Assembly (NCBI RefSeq): GCF_014648775.1
Contig: NZ_BMRT01000006.1
Location: 248,001-312,000 of the forward strand
Direction: 5' to 3'
Length of the DNA stretch: 64,000 nt
Source of the DNA: Streptomyces abikoensis
GTDB taxonomy: Bacteria; Actinomycetota; Actinomycetes; Streptomycetales; Streptomycetaceae
Position numbers and translations under genes: made by a program. This document shows, one piece after another, positions 44,463 to 53,261 of this stretch. Below the pieces are notes generated by a model, which was not told where the DNA came from, ran no database searches, and saw nothing but the letters and a program-made list of their open reading frames with translations. The first letter of the stretch is position 1, and every line of letters begins with the position of its first letter.

Positions 44463-44646
44463 CGGGCACGCATCGGCACCACCGCCACAGGTGACGCGGA
44501 TGGGTGGCGGTTCCACCGGTTTCACCACTGGCACCGCCGTACCCTCTCCCGTCCCCCGTCGGACGGTTCCCGCTGCTGTGGTCCCGCTCATCGTCGTTCC
44601 TTACGACGCCCCGGAGTCCGTTGCCCGATGAGGCAGGAGGACCCCG

Positions 44647-45780
44647 GTGGCCACCGCGACCGAAGCAGACGCGATGCGACGCGCCATCGCGCTCGCCGCC
44701 CGCGCCCTCGGCTCGACCAGCCCCAACCCCGTCGTCGGCTGTGTCGTCCTCGACCCCCACGGCCGGGTCCTCGGCGAGGGCTGGCACCGGCGGGCCGGCG
44801 GCCCGCACGCCGAGGTCGACGCCCTGCGCGCCGCCACCGACGCCGGCCACGACCTCCGGGGCGCCACCGCCGTCGTCACCCTCGAACCCTGCAACCACAC
44901 CGGCCGCACCGGCCCCTGTGCCCAGGCCCTCATCGAGGCCGGCGTCGCCCGGGTCGTCTACGCGGTCGCCGATCCGAACCCCACCGCCACCGGCGGCGCG
45001 GCCACCCTCGCCGCTGCCGGCGTCGACGTCGAGGGCGGCCTGCTGGCCGCCCAGGCGGCCGAGGGCAACGCCGCGTGGCTCACCTCCGTGCGCCGGGCGC
45101 GCCCCTTCGTGGTGTGGAAGTACGCCGCCACCCTCGACGGCCGCAGCGCCGCCGCCGACGGCACCAGCCGCTGGATCACCTCCACCGAGTCCCGCGAGGA
45201 CGTCCACCGGCTGCGCGCCGAGGCCGACGCCGTCGTCGTCGGCTCCGGCACCCTCCGGGCCGACGACCCCCACCTGGCCGTACGCGGCGGACCGCTCCGC
45301 CGGGGCACCGTCACCCAGCCGCTGCGCGTCGTCGTCGACACCCACGCCACCGTCAAGCCCGGCGCCCGTGTCCTGGACGACGCCGCGCCCACGCTCGTGG
45401 CCGTGGCCGAGGACGCCGACACCCGCCACCTCACCGGCGTCGAGACCGTACGGCTGCCGCGCGCCGAGGACGGCACCGGCCTCGACATCCCCGCGCTGCT
45501 CGACGTCCTCCACCGCCGCGAGATCCGCTCCCTCCTGCTGGAGGGCGGACCCACCCTCGCCGGCGCCTTCCTGGCCGCCGGCGCCGTCGACCGCGTCATC
45601 GGCTACCTGGCCCCCGCCCTGCTGGGCGCCGGACCGGCCGCCCTCGGCGACGCCGGCATCACAACCATCGCCCGGGCGCTGCGCCTCGACGTCACCGACG
45701 TCTCCCGCCTCGGCCCCGACCTGCGCGTCACCGCCACCCCCCTCGCTCCCGCCACCGCTCCCGCCACCGAGGAGAACTGA
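44647..45780 (+). CDS. ribD: Riboflavin biosynthesis bifunctional deaminase/reductase
   Basis: Converts the first pyrimidine intermediate by deamination and ribose reduction. The 377-residue protein has an N-terminal zinc deaminase domain with ligands H54, C82 and C91 and catalytic E56 (GGPHAEVDA, EPCNHTGRTGPC). The C-terminal DHFR-like reductase contains KYAATLDGRSAA and VGSGTLRADDP. GTG at 44647 follows AGGAGG with six bases spacing. It is the first gene behind the FMN riboswitch; ribE starts two bases after its stop. Confidence 0.95.
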   Translation: MATATEADAMRRAIALAARALGSTSPNPVVGCVVLDPHGRVLGEGWHRRAGGPHAEVDALRAATDAGHDLRGATAVVTLEPCNHTGRTGPCAQALIEAGVARVVYAVADPNPTATGGAATLAAAGVDVEGGLLAAQAAEGNAAWLTSVRRARPFVVWKYAATLDGRSAAADGTSRWITSTESREDVHRLRAEADAVVVGSGTLRADDPHLAVRGGPLRRGTVTQPLRVVVDTHATVKPGARVLDDAAPTLVAVAEDADTRHLTGVETVRLPRAEDGTGLDIPALLDVLHRREIRSLLLEGGPTLAGAFLAAGAVDRVIGYLAPALLGAGPAALGDAGITTIARALRLDVTDVSRLGPDLRVTATPLAPATAPATEEN

Positions 45781-45782
45781 CA

Positions 45783-46409
45783 GTGTTCACCGGAATCGTC
45801 GAAGAACTGGGCGAGGTCGTCGCCGTCGAGGAGCTCGGCGACAGCTCCCGCTTCCGGCTGCGCGGCCCCCTGGTCACCGAAGGCGCCAAGCACGGCGACT
45901 CCATCGCCGTCAACGGCGTCTGCCTCACCGTCGTGGACACCGAGGACGGCGAGTTCACGGCCGACGTGATGGCCGAGACCCTCAAGCGCTCCAGCCTCGG
46001 CGCCCTCTCCGCCGGCTCCCGCGTCAACCTCGAACGCCCCATGGCGCTCGGCGGTCGCCTCGGCGGCCACCTGGTCCAGGGCCACGTCGACGGCACCGGC
46101 ACCATCGTCGAGCGCGTGCCCGGCGAGCACTGGGAGATCGTCAAGATCGCCCTCCCGGCCCCGCTCGCCCGCTACGTGGTGGACAAGGGCTCCATCACCG
46201 TCGACGGGGTGAGCCTGACGGTGGTCGAGGCCGGTGACGACTGGTTCACCATCAGCCTCATCCCCACCACGCTCGCCCTGACCACCCTCGGCGTCAAGCG
46301 GGCCGGCGACCCGGTCAACCTCGAGGTGGACGTCCTCGCCAAGTACGTCGAGCGACTGCTCGGCAAGCCCGGCGCCGGAGCGAACGCCGCTGAGGAGGTC
46401 GTCGCGTGA
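45783..46409 (+). CDS. ribE: Riboflavin synthase alpha chain
   Basis: Dismutates two lumazines to riboflavin. The 208-residue protein shows the two tandem lumazine-binding repeats, starting MFTGIVEELGEV and around 98 (GHVDGTGTIV). The conserved VNGVCLTV and VDGVSLTV are the paired active-site strands. GTG at 45783 was chosen because homologues start MFTGI(V/I)EE and GAGGAGA lies just upstream. It overlaps the next gene by GTGA. Confidence 0.95.
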   Translation: MFTGIVEELGEVVAVEELGDSSRFRLRGPLVTEGAKHGDSIAVNGVCLTVVDTEDGEFTADVMAETLKRSSLGALSAGSRVNLERPMALGGRLGGHLVQGHVDGTGTIVERVPGEHWEIVKIALPAPLARYVVDKGSITVDGVSLTVVEAGDDWFTISLIPTTLALTTLGVKRAGDPVNLEVDVLAKYVERLLGKPGAGANAAEEVVA

Positions 46410-47068
46410 GCGCCCTCGACTGGCTCAGCCAGGAGGCCTTCTCGGCCTTCGGCCAGAAGGTGATCTGGTCCGACATGATCGGCAACACCATCGGCCTCGC
46501 CGCCCTCGCCCTCGGCTGGCGCCGCTCCATATGGACCTGGCCCGCCCAGCTGCTGTCCGGCCTCATCCTCGTCACCGCCTACGCCTCCGCCCACCTCAGC
46601 GGTGGCGTCGGCAAGCAGCTCCTGGTCATCGGGGTCGCGGCGTGGGGCTGGCGGCAGTGGACCCGGGGCAGGCGGCAGGCCCAGGACGGCTCCCTCGCCA
46701 TTCGCTTCGCCACCTGGCGCGAGCGCGCCGTGCTCCTCGCCGGCACCGCCGTCGGCACCGTCGCCGTCGGCGCCCTCTTCACGGCCGTCCCCGAACTGTC
46801 CTGGAACCCCTGGCCGGACGCGTACATCTTCGTCGGCACCCTCGCCGCGATGGTCGCCCAGGCCCGGGGGCTGGTGGAGTTCTGGTTCGCCTGGCTGCTC
46901 GTCGACGTCGTCGGCGTCCCGCTCGCCTTCGACAGCGGGCTCGCCTTCTCCGGCCTCGTCTACGTCGTCTACTTCGCCCTCGTCCTGTGGGGCATGCGCG
47001 ACTGGTGGCTGCGCTCGCGGATGAGCGGCGCGGCCACGGCAACTGTTACGGAAGGAGTGGCGGCATGA
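46406..47068 (+). CDS. PnuC-family transporter, probable riboflavin importer PnuX
   Basis: A 220-residue integral membrane protein with about seven hydrophobic segments of the PnuC family. In Corynebacterium a PnuC relative (PnuX) under FMN-riboswitch control imports riboflavin, and this gene sits inside the rib operon behind such a switch. Riboflavin is therefore more likely than nicotinamide riboside. It is coupled to ribE by GTGA and to ribBA by ATGA, so its dose follows the enzymes. Substrate assignment is inference from context. Confidence 0.82.
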   Translation: MSALDWLSQEAFSAFGQKVIWSDMIGNTIGLAALALGWRRSIWTWPAQLLSGLILVTAYASAHLSGGVGKQLLVIGVAAWGWRQWTRGRRQAQDGSLAIRFATWRERAVLLAGTAVGTVAVGALFTAVPELSWNPWPDAYIFVGTLAAMVAQARGLVEFWFAWLLVDVVGVPLAFDSGLAFSGLVYVVYFALVLWGMRDWWLRSRMSGAATATVTEGVAA

Positions 47069-48345
47069 CCGCCCTGCAGAGCTGGTACGCGAGCGACGAG
47101 ATCGTCCTGGACCCCGTCGAGCGCGCCATCGCCGACGTCGCCGCCGGCCGGCCCGTCGTGGTCGTGGACGACGCCGACCGCGAGAACGAGGGCGACCTCA
47201 TCGTCGCCGCCGAGAAGGTCACCACCGAGATCGTGGCCTTCATGATGAGCGAGTGCCGCGGCCTGATCTGCGTGCCCATGGAGGAGCCGGACATCGACCG
47301 GCTCGACCTGCCGCAGATGGTCACGCGCAACACCGAGTCCATGCGCACCGCCTTCACCGTCTCCGTCGACGCCACCCGCGCCCACGGCACCGACACCGGC
47401 ATCTCCGCCGCCGACCGCGCCGTCACCATCCGGCTGCTGGCCGACCCCGCCGCCATCCCCGGCGACTTCGTCCGCCCCGGCCACGTCTTCCCGCTGCGCG
47501 CCAAGCCCGGCGGCGTCCTGGCCCGCAACGGCCACACCGAGGCCGGCGTCGACCTCGCCCGCCTCGCCGGGCTCCGCCCGGCCGCCGCCATCGTGGAGAT
47601 CGCCGGCGAGGACGGCGCCATGCTGCGCCTGCCCGAGCTGGTCCCCTTCGCCCGCAAGCACGGCCTGTCGATCATCTCCATCGAGGACCTGATCGCCTAC
47701 CGCCGCGCCTCCGAGCCCACCGTCCGGCGCGAGGCCGAGACCCGGCTGCCCACGGCCTTCGGCGACTTCACCGCCTACGGCTACCGCTCCACCGTCGACG
47801 GCGTCGAGCACATCGCGCTGGTCGCCGGCGAGCTCGGCGACGGCGAGGACGTCCTGGTGCGCGTCCACTCCGAGTGCCTCACCGGCGACGTCTTCGGCTC
47901 GCTGCGCTGCGACTGCGGACCGCAGCTCCACGCCTCCCTGGAGCGCATCGCCGACGAGGGCCGGGGCGTCGTCCTCTACCTGCGCGGCCACGAGGGCCGA
48001 GGCATCGGCCTGCTGCCCAAGCTGCGCGCCTACCAGCTGCAGGAGGACGGCCACGACACACTCGACGCCAACCTGGAGCTGGGCCTGCCGGCCGACGCCC
48101 GGGACTACGCCGCCGGCGCGCGGATCCTCACCGATCTCGGGGTGCGCTCGCTGCGGCTGATGACCAACAACCCCGACAAGACCGCCGCCCTCGTCCGGCA
48201 CGGCCTCAAGGTCAACGGCCGCGAGCCCATGCCCGTACAGGCCGGCGAGCACAACCTGCGCTACCTGCGGACCAAGCGGGACCGCATGGGACACGACCTG
48301 CCCTGGCTGGACGGCGAGCACGTGTCCGCCTGCGGCAACCAGTGA
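47065..48345 (+). CDS. ribBA: Bifunctional DHBP synthase / GTP cyclohydrolase II
   Basis: Supplies both precursors of riboflavin. The 426-residue fusion has the RibB half (to about 215) with DDADRENEGDLIVAAE and GHTEAGVDLARLAG. The RibA half has zinc ligands in HSECLTGDVFGSLRCDCGPQ and the catalytic LRGHEGRGIGLLPK. The ATG at 47065 overlaps the upstream stop (ATGA) and follows GAAGGAG. ribH follows after 29 bases. Confidence 0.96.
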   Translation: MTALQSWYASDEIVLDPVERAIADVAAGRPVVVVDDADRENEGDLIVAAEKVTTEIVAFMMSECRGLICVPMEEPDIDRLDLPQMVTRNTESMRTAFTVSVDATRAHGTDTGISAADRAVTIRLLADPAAIPGDFVRPGHVFPLRAKPGGVLARNGHTEAGVDLARLAGLRPAAAIVEIAGEDGAMLRLPELVPFARKHGLSIISIEDLIAYRRASEPTVRREAETRLPTAFGDFTAYGYRSTVDGVEHIALVAGELGDGEDVLVRVHSECLTGDVFGSLRCDCGPQLHASLERIADEGRGVVLYLRGHEGRGIGLLPKLRAYQLQEDGHDTLDANLELGLPADARDYAAGARILTDLGVRSLRLMTNNPDKTAALVRHGLKVNGREPMPVQAGEHNLRYLRTKRDRMGHDLPWLDGEHVSACGNQ

Positions 48346-48374
48346 TCGACAGACAACGAAAGAGGAGACGGTAC

Positions 48375-48860
48375 GTGAGCGGCAAGGGCGCCCCCCAGCT
48401 GAGTGTGAAGAACTGCCAGGACCTCCGGGTGGCGGTCATCGCGGCACAGTGGCACGAGAAGGTGATGGACGGTCTCGTCGACGGCTCCCTGCGGGCCCTC
48501 CACGAGCTCGGCATCGACGAGCCGACGCTGCTGCGCGTCCCCGGCAGCTGGGAGCTGCCCGTCGTGGCCAAGGTGCTGGCCGGCCGGGGCTACGACGCCA
48601 TCGTCGCCCTCGGCGTCGTCATCCGCGGCGGCACCCCGCACTTCGACTTTGTGTGCCAGGGCGTCACCCAGGGCTTGACCCAGGTCTCCGTCGACACCGG
48701 CGTCCCGGTCGGCTTCGGCGTGCTGACCTGCGACACCGAGGAGCAGGCCCTGGACCGTGCCGGGCTGGACGGCTCCGCCGAGGACAAGGGCCACGAGGCG
48801 GTCACCGCGGCCGTCGCCACGGCGGTCACCCTGCGCTCGGTCTCCGAGCCCTGGCACTGA
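48375..48860 (+). CDS. ribH: 6,7-dimethyl-8-ribityllumazine synthase
   Basis: Joins the RibA/RibD pyrimidine and RibB butanone phosphate to lumazine, usually as an icosahedral or decameric assembly. The 161-residue length is normal. It has VPGSWELPVVAKVL, the substrate-binding GVVIRGGTPHFDFVCQ with the catalytic His, and GVLTCDTEEQALDRAG. GTG at 48375 follows AGAGGAG. It is the last gene of the rib operon; hisE follows after 33 bases with its own possible promoter. Confidence 0.96.
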   Translation: MSGKGAPQLSVKNCQDLRVAVIAAQWHEKVMDGLVDGSLRALHELGIDEPTLLRVPGSWELPVVAKVLAGRGYDAIVALGVVIRGGTPHFDFVCQGVTQGLTQVSVDTGVPVGFGVLTCDTEEQALDRAGLDGSAEDKGHEAVTAAVATAVTLRSVSEPWH

Positions 48861-48884
48861 CCCGGGGCGGGAGCGGCGTAGGGT
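48857..48884 (+). promoter_or_regulatory. Possible promoter of hisE
   Basis: CTGACC (48857-48862) and TAGGGT (48879-48884) are 16 bases apart, ending nine bases before the hisE ATG. If used, the histidine genes would be free of the FMN riboswitch despite following ribH closely. Confidence 0.4.
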
Positions 48885-48893
48885 AGGGGGACC

Positions 48894-49163
48894 ATGTCCA
48901 AGAAGACGTTCGAGGAGCTCTTCGTCGAGCTCCAGCAGAAGGCCTCCGGCGACCCCGCCACCTCCCGCACCGCCGAGCTGGTGGGCAAGGGCGTTCATGC
49001 CATCGGCAAGAAGGTCGTCGAGGAGGCCGCCGAGGTCTGGATGGCCGCCGAGTACGAGGGCGCCGAGGCCACGGCCGAGGAGATCTCCCAGCTGCTGTAC
49101 CACCTTCAGGTGATGATGGTGGCCCGGGGCATCTCCCTCGACGACGTATACGCTCACCTGTAG
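48894..49163 (+). CDS. hisE: Phosphoribosyl-ATP pyrophosphatase
   Basis: Second step of histidine synthesis. This 89-residue single-domain HisE has FEELFVELQQKASGDPATSRTAEL and the metal-binding EEAAEVWMAAEYEG (E-x-x-E pattern) of the MazG-like fold. It is not fused to HisI, as usual in actinobacteria. The ATG at 48894 follows GGGGGA. hisG follows after 64 bases; the two act in consecutive steps. Confidence 0.95.
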   Translation: MSKKTFEELFVELQQKASGDPATSRTAELVGKGVHAIGKKVVEEAAEVWMAAEYEGAEATAEEISQLLYHLQVMMVARGISLDDVYAHL

Positions 49164-49227
49164 ATCCACCGGATCCACGGACCACACCCCACCCGTTCTT
49201 CTCTCCGTACAAAAGGAAAACGACCTC

Positions 49228-50076
49228 ATGCTGCGCATCGCCGTTCCCAACAAGGGTTCTCTCTCCGAGCCTGCGTCGGCGATGCTCCATGAGGCCGGCT
49301 ACCGCCAGCGCAAGGACCGCAGGGAGCTCGTCCTCGTCGACGCCGAGAACGACGTCGAGTTCTTCTTCCTGCGGCCCCGCGACATCGCGGTCTACGTCGG
49401 CTCCGGCCGTCTCGACATCGGCATCACCGGCCGTGACCTGCTGCTCGACTCCGGCTCCCAGGCCGAGGAGATCATGCAGCTCGGCTTCGCCGGCTCGACC
49501 TTCCGCTACGCCACCCGCCCCGGCACGGCCAAGGACGTCAGCGAGTTCGGCGGCATGACGATCGCCACGTCCTTCTCCGGCCTGGTCACCAAGCACCTCG
49601 CCGACAACGGCGTCGACGCCTCCGTCGTCCACCTCGACGGCGCCGTCGAGACCGCCATCCAGCTCGGCGTCGCCGAGATCATCGCGGACGTCGTCGAGAC
49701 CGGCACCACCCTGCGCAACGCCGGACTGGAGATCATCGGCGAGCCGATCCTCAAGTCCGAGGCCGTCGTCATCCGCCGCCACGGCGCCCCCGCCGACGAC
49801 CCCAAGGTCCGGCAGTTCCTCCGCCGGATGCAGGGCGTCCTCGTCGCCCGCCGCTACGTGATGATGGACTACGACATCCGTGTCGAGCACGTCGAGCGCG
49901 CCGTCTCCCTCACCCCCGGCCTGGAGTCGCCCACCGTCTCCCCGCTGCACCACGAGGGCTGGGTCGCCGTCCGCTCGATGGTCCCCGCGCAGGACGCCCA
50001 GCGCATCATGGACGAGCTCTACGACCTGGGCGCCCGCGCCATCCTGACCACCGGCATCCACGCCTGCCGCATCTGA
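49228..50076 (+). CDS. hisG: ATP phosphoribosyltransferase (long form)
   Basis: First, committed step of histidine synthesis. The 282-residue length marks the long form, which carries a C-terminal regulatory domain of ACT-like fold (from about 205) for histidine feedback and works without HisZ. It has LRIAVPNKGSLSEPA (2-16) and the PRPP loop IIADVVETGTTLRNAGL (about 150-166). The ATG at 49228 follows AAAAGGAAAA. Confidence 0.96.
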   Translation: MLRIAVPNKGSLSEPASAMLHEAGYRQRKDRRELVLVDAENDVEFFFLRPRDIAVYVGSGRLDIGITGRDLLLDSGSQAEEIMQLGFAGSTFRYATRPGTAKDVSEFGGMTIATSFSGLVTKHLADNGVDASVVHLDGAVETAIQLGVAEIIADVVETGTTLRNAGLEIIGEPILKSEAVVIRRHGAPADDPKVRQFLRRMQGVLVARRYVMMDYDIRVEHVERAVSLTPGLESPTVSPLHHEGWVAVRSMVPAQDAQRIMDELYDLGARAILTTGIHACRI

Positions 50077-50135
50077 CGGCCCCCCAGGACCCCGAGCGCT
50101 CAGGACCCCCTCACGACCCGAGGAAGAACACCGAC

Positions 50136-50600
50136 GTGACCTCCCCCGTGCCGCCCGCCGCACCCCACCGGCTGCCCGTCACCTTCCGCCCGACCCGCAC
50201 CCGCGCCGTGCTCCTCGGCATCGGCGTGGTCCTGGTCGTCGTGCTCACGGTGATGTCGCTGCTGCTGGAGTCGTTCACCACGGGGGACCGGGTCACGTTC
50301 ATCACCACCGGGCTGCTCGGGCTCGGGGTCCTGGCGCTGCTCAGCCGGCCCAAGGTCGTCGCCACCGAGGACGGCGTCACCGTCACCAATCTGACGACCG
50401 TCCGCCGGCTCGCCTGGGCGCAGATCGTGCGGGTCAACCTGCGCTCCGGCGACTCCTGGGTCCACCTCGACCTCTCCGACGGAACGAGCCTGCCCGCCAT
50501 GGGCATCCAGACCGGCATCGACAGGCAGCGGGCCATCGCCGACGCCCGAGCCCTGCGCGCGCTCGTCGACGCCCACGGAACCGTCCACTCCGCGGACTGA
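50136..50600 (+). CDS. Small PH-like-domain membrane protein
   Basis: A 154-residue protein with two membrane segments at about 23-45 and 54-70. A beta-rich C-terminal domain follows with EDGVTVTNLTTVRRLAWAQI, typical of bacterial PH domain (bPH) proteins. GTG at 50136 follows GAGGAAG. It lies 59 bases after hisG in the same orientation and is conserved beside hisG in relatives, by recall. Function unknown. Confidence 0.82.
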   Translation: MTSPVPPAAPHRLPVTFRPTRTRAVLLGIGVVLVVVLTVMSLLLESFTTGDRVTFITTGLLGLGVLALLSRPKVVATEDGVTVTNLTTVRRLAWAQIVRVNLRSGDSWVHLDLSDGTSLPAMGIQTGIDRQRAIADARALRALVDAHGTVHSAD

Positions 50601-50625
50601 CGCGCGACCCCCACCGTTTCCCCGC

Positions 50626-50667
50626 ATGAACGATCCCGTTCATGACGTGAGCGATCCGGTTCACGAC
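50626..50667 (+). promoter_or_regulatory. Tandem 21-bp palindromic operators before the CNNM genes
   Basis: Two adjacent 21-base units (50626-50646 and 50647-50667) are identical at 17 of 21 positions. Each is itself an inverted repeat: ATGAACG...CGTTCAT in the first, GTGAGC...GGTTCAC with one G-T in the second. Spacing is exactly two helical turns. They lie between the PH-like gene and the CNNM pair, 160-200 bases before the latter. The pattern suggests cooperative repressor binding; the regulator is unknown. Confidence 0.6.
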
Positions 50668-50826
50668 CTGACGATGCCGTCGACGGTTCCTTGATTACTC
50701 TGGTGCCACGGGCACACACGTGCCCGCCCCGCACCGGGGACACCCGCGAACCGAGGAGTGACGTACTCCGGCAATGGACGGATCGTCCTGTAGTACCTGC
50801 GCCGCCCCCCTCAGCGAGGCGGCGTC

Positions 50827-52182
50827 ATGAGTATCACCGTGTCTCTACTGCTGCTCGTGGCAGCGCTCCTGCTGATCCTGGCGAACGGCTTCTTCGTCGC
50901 CGCCGAGTTCGGGCTCGTGACCGTCGAGAGGCCGGAGGCCGAGCGGGCCGCCGCCGACGGTGACCCCCGGGCCCGGACCGTGGTCGCGTCGCTGCGCGAG
51001 CTCTCCTTCCAGCTCTCCGGCACCCAACTGGGCATCACCATCACCTCCTTGGTGGTCGGCATGCTCGCCGAGCCCGCGCTCGGCAGGCTGCTCACCGGCC
51101 CCCTCGCCGCCACCGGGCTGCCGGCCTCCGCCGCGCCCGGTGCCGCCGTCGTCACCGGCATGCTGCTGGCCTCGGCCGTGCAGATGGTCGTGGGCGAGCT
51201 GGTGCCCAAGAACTGGGCCGTCTCCCGGCCGCTCCAGGTCGCCCGCTTCGTGGCCGGCCCCCAGAGCGTCTTCGCCCATCTCTTCCGGCCCGTGATCACC
51301 GGGCTGAACACGGTCGCGAACCGGCTCGTCAAGGCCCTGGGCGTGGAGCCCGCCGAGGAGCTGGCCTCCGCCCGCACCCCCGGCGAACTCGTCTCGCTCG
51401 CCCGGCACTCCGCCCGGGCCGGTGCCCTGGAGCAGGACACCGCCGACCTGTTCGTACGGACCCTCTCCCTCGGCGGGCTGACCGCCCAGCACGTCATGAC
51501 CCCCCGGGTGAAGGTCAGCGCCCTCCAGTCCGGCGCGACCGCCGAGGACGTCCTCAACCTCACCCGCGCCACCGGCCTCTCCCGCTTCCCCGTCTACCGG
51601 GAGCGCCTCGACGAGGTCGTCGGCATGGTCCACCTCAAGGACGCGCTGGCCGTACCCGGCCACGAGCGGCTGCGCACCCCCGTGACGCGCATCGCCGTCG
51701 CCCCGATGCTCGTCCCCGGCACCCTGCCGGTGCAGCCGCTGCTGGAGCGGCTGCGCAGCGAACAGCCGATAGCCGTGGTCGTCGACGAGTACGGCGGCAC
51801 GGCCGGGGTGGTCACCCTGGAGGACATCGTCGAGGAGCTCGTCGGCGAGGTGCGCGACGAGCACGACGCGCTCGACGCGGGCCGTCCGGCACTGGTACAG
51901 GTGCCGCGCGGCGACGGGCACGTCGTCTGGGACGCCGACGGCGACTGCCGCGTCGACGCGCTGCGGCGCATCGGCCTGGAGGCGCCCGACGGCCCCTACG
52001 AGACCGTCGCCGGTCTCGTCGCCGGCCTGCTGGGGCGCATCCCCGCCCCGGGCGACGGCGCCGAGCTGCCCGGCTGGCGGCTGAAGGTCCGCCGCGTCGG
52101 GCACCACCGCGCCGAGCGGGTGCGGTTCGTCCGTACGGACATCCCGGCGACCTCGGCGACCTCGGCGGGGGAGCGGCGATGA
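50827..52182 (+). CDS. CNNM/CorC-family membrane protein with CBS pair (first of two)
   Basis: A 451-residue protein with an N-terminal DUF21/CNNM membrane domain (four hydrophobic segments to about residue 150, including NGFFVAAEFGLVTVER). Two CBS motifs follow (about 205-325, with VMTPRVKVSAL and VVVDEYGGTAGVVTLEDIVEELVGEVRDE), then a CorC_HlyC domain. Family members export or regulate Mg2+ or other divalent metals; the old name is hemolysin-like. The ATG at 50827 follows GAGGCGG. It overlaps the second copy by ATGA. Confidence 0.9.
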   Translation: MSITVSLLLLVAALLLILANGFFVAAEFGLVTVERPEAERAAADGDPRARTVVASLRELSFQLSGTQLGITITSLVVGMLAEPALGRLLTGPLAATGLPASAAPGAAVVTGMLLASAVQMVVGELVPKNWAVSRPLQVARFVAGPQSVFAHLFRPVITGLNTVANRLVKALGVEPAEELASARTPGELVSLARHSARAGALEQDTADLFVRTLSLGGLTAQHVMTPRVKVSALQSGATAEDVLNLTRATGLSRFPVYRERLDEVVGMVHLKDALAVPGHERLRTPVTRIAVAPMLVPGTLPVQPLLERLRSEQPIAVVVDEYGGTAGVVTLEDIVEELVGEVRDEHDALDAGRPALVQVPRGDGHVVWDADGDCRVDALRRIGLEAPDGPYETVAGLVAGLLGRIPAPGDGAELPGWRLKVRRVGHHRAERVRFVRTDIPATSATSAGERR

Positions 52183-53258
52183 ACGTGCTGCAACTCCTCT
52201 TCGCCGTGCTGCTGGTGCTGGCGAACGGCTTCTTCGTGGGCGCCGAGTTCGCGCTCGTGTCCGTACGGCGCAGCCAGATCGAGCCGAAGGCCGCCGAGGG
52301 CTCGGGCCGCGCCCGTACCGTCCTGACCGGGCTGGAGAGCCTGCCCGAGATGATGGCGGCGGCCCAGTTCGGCATCACCATCTGCTCCCTGACGCTGGGC
52401 GCGGTCGCCGAGCCGACCGTGGCCCGGCTGCTGGAGCCCGCCTTCCACGCGATGGGTCTCCCCGAGGGGCTGATCCACCCGCTGGGCTATGTGATCGCCC
52501 TGGCCCTGGTGGTCTTCCTCCACCTGGTCATCGGCGAGATGGTGCCGAAGAACCTGGCCATGTCCGCCCCCGACCGGGCGGCGCTGTGGCTCGGCCCGGG
52601 CCTGGTGACCTTCGCCCGGCTGTGCCGGCCGGTCACCCGGCTGCTCGGCGCCTGCGCCCACGGGGTGCTGCGGCTCTTCCGCGTCGAGCCCAAGGACGAG
52701 GTGGAGGCGGTCTTCACCAGCGAGCAGCTCAACCGGCTGGTCGACGACTCCCGGCAGGCCGGCCTGCTGGAGCCCGAGCAGCAGGAGCGGCTGGAGGACG
52801 CGCTGGGCCTGGGCAGCCGCCCGGTCACGGACGTCCTGCTGGACCCGGCGACGCTGGTGACGGTCGACCCGTCGGTCACCCCCCGCCAGGTCGAGGAGCT
52901 GACGGTCCGGACCGGCTACTCCCGCTTCCCGATATGCGCCTCCCCGGGCGGGGCCTTCATGGGCTACCTGCACGTGAAGGACGTCCTCGACCTGGAGGAC
53001 CGCGAGCGGGCGGTGCCGCAGCACGTCTGGCGCCGCGTCCAGACGATCCGCGCCGAGCTGCCGCTCGACGACGCCCTGACCGTGATGCGGCGGGCCGCCG
53101 CGCACCTGGCCGCTGTCGCGGACTCGTCGGGGCGGGTGCTGGGGCTCGTCGCCCTGGAGGACGTTCTGGAGATGCTCGTGGGCGAGGTGCGGGATCCGGC
53201 GCACCGGGTGGTGCCGGTGGCGGTTCCCGAGCAGCGGGCCGCTGTCATGACGGGCTGA
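52179..53258 (+). CDS. CNNM/CorC-family membrane protein (second of two)
   Basis: A 359-residue paralogue of the preceding protein. The DUF21 membrane domain has NGFFVGAEFALVSVRRSQIE, and two CBS motifs follow. It ends soon after LVALEDVLEMLVGEVRDP and lacks the C-terminal CorC_HlyC domain that the first protein has. The ATGA overlap makes the two strictly co-produced, so a heterodimeric transporter, with each subunit lending CBS domains, is plausible but not shown. Repeat copy C follows. Confidence 0.9.
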   Translation: MNVLQLLFAVLLVLANGFFVGAEFALVSVRRSQIEPKAAEGSGRARTVLTGLESLPEMMAAAQFGITICSLTLGAVAEPTVARLLEPAFHAMGLPEGLIHPLGYVIALALVVFLHLVIGEMVPKNLAMSAPDRAALWLGPGLVTFARLCRPVTRLLGACAHGVLRLFRVEPKDEVEAVFTSEQLNRLVDDSRQAGLLEPEQQERLEDALGLGSRPVTDVLLDPATLVTVDPSVTPRQVEELTVRTGYSRFPICASPGGAFMGYLHVKDVLDLEDRERAVPQHVWRRVQTIRAELPLDDALTVMRRAAAHLAAVADSSGRVLGLVALEDVLEMLVGEVRDPAHRVVPVAVPEQRAAVMTG

Positions 53259-53261
53259 CGG

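Noticed and set aside
44350..44631. Open frame across the FMN riboswitch and its platform
   Set aside because: It runs through conserved riboswitch RNA blocks and has no ribosome site.
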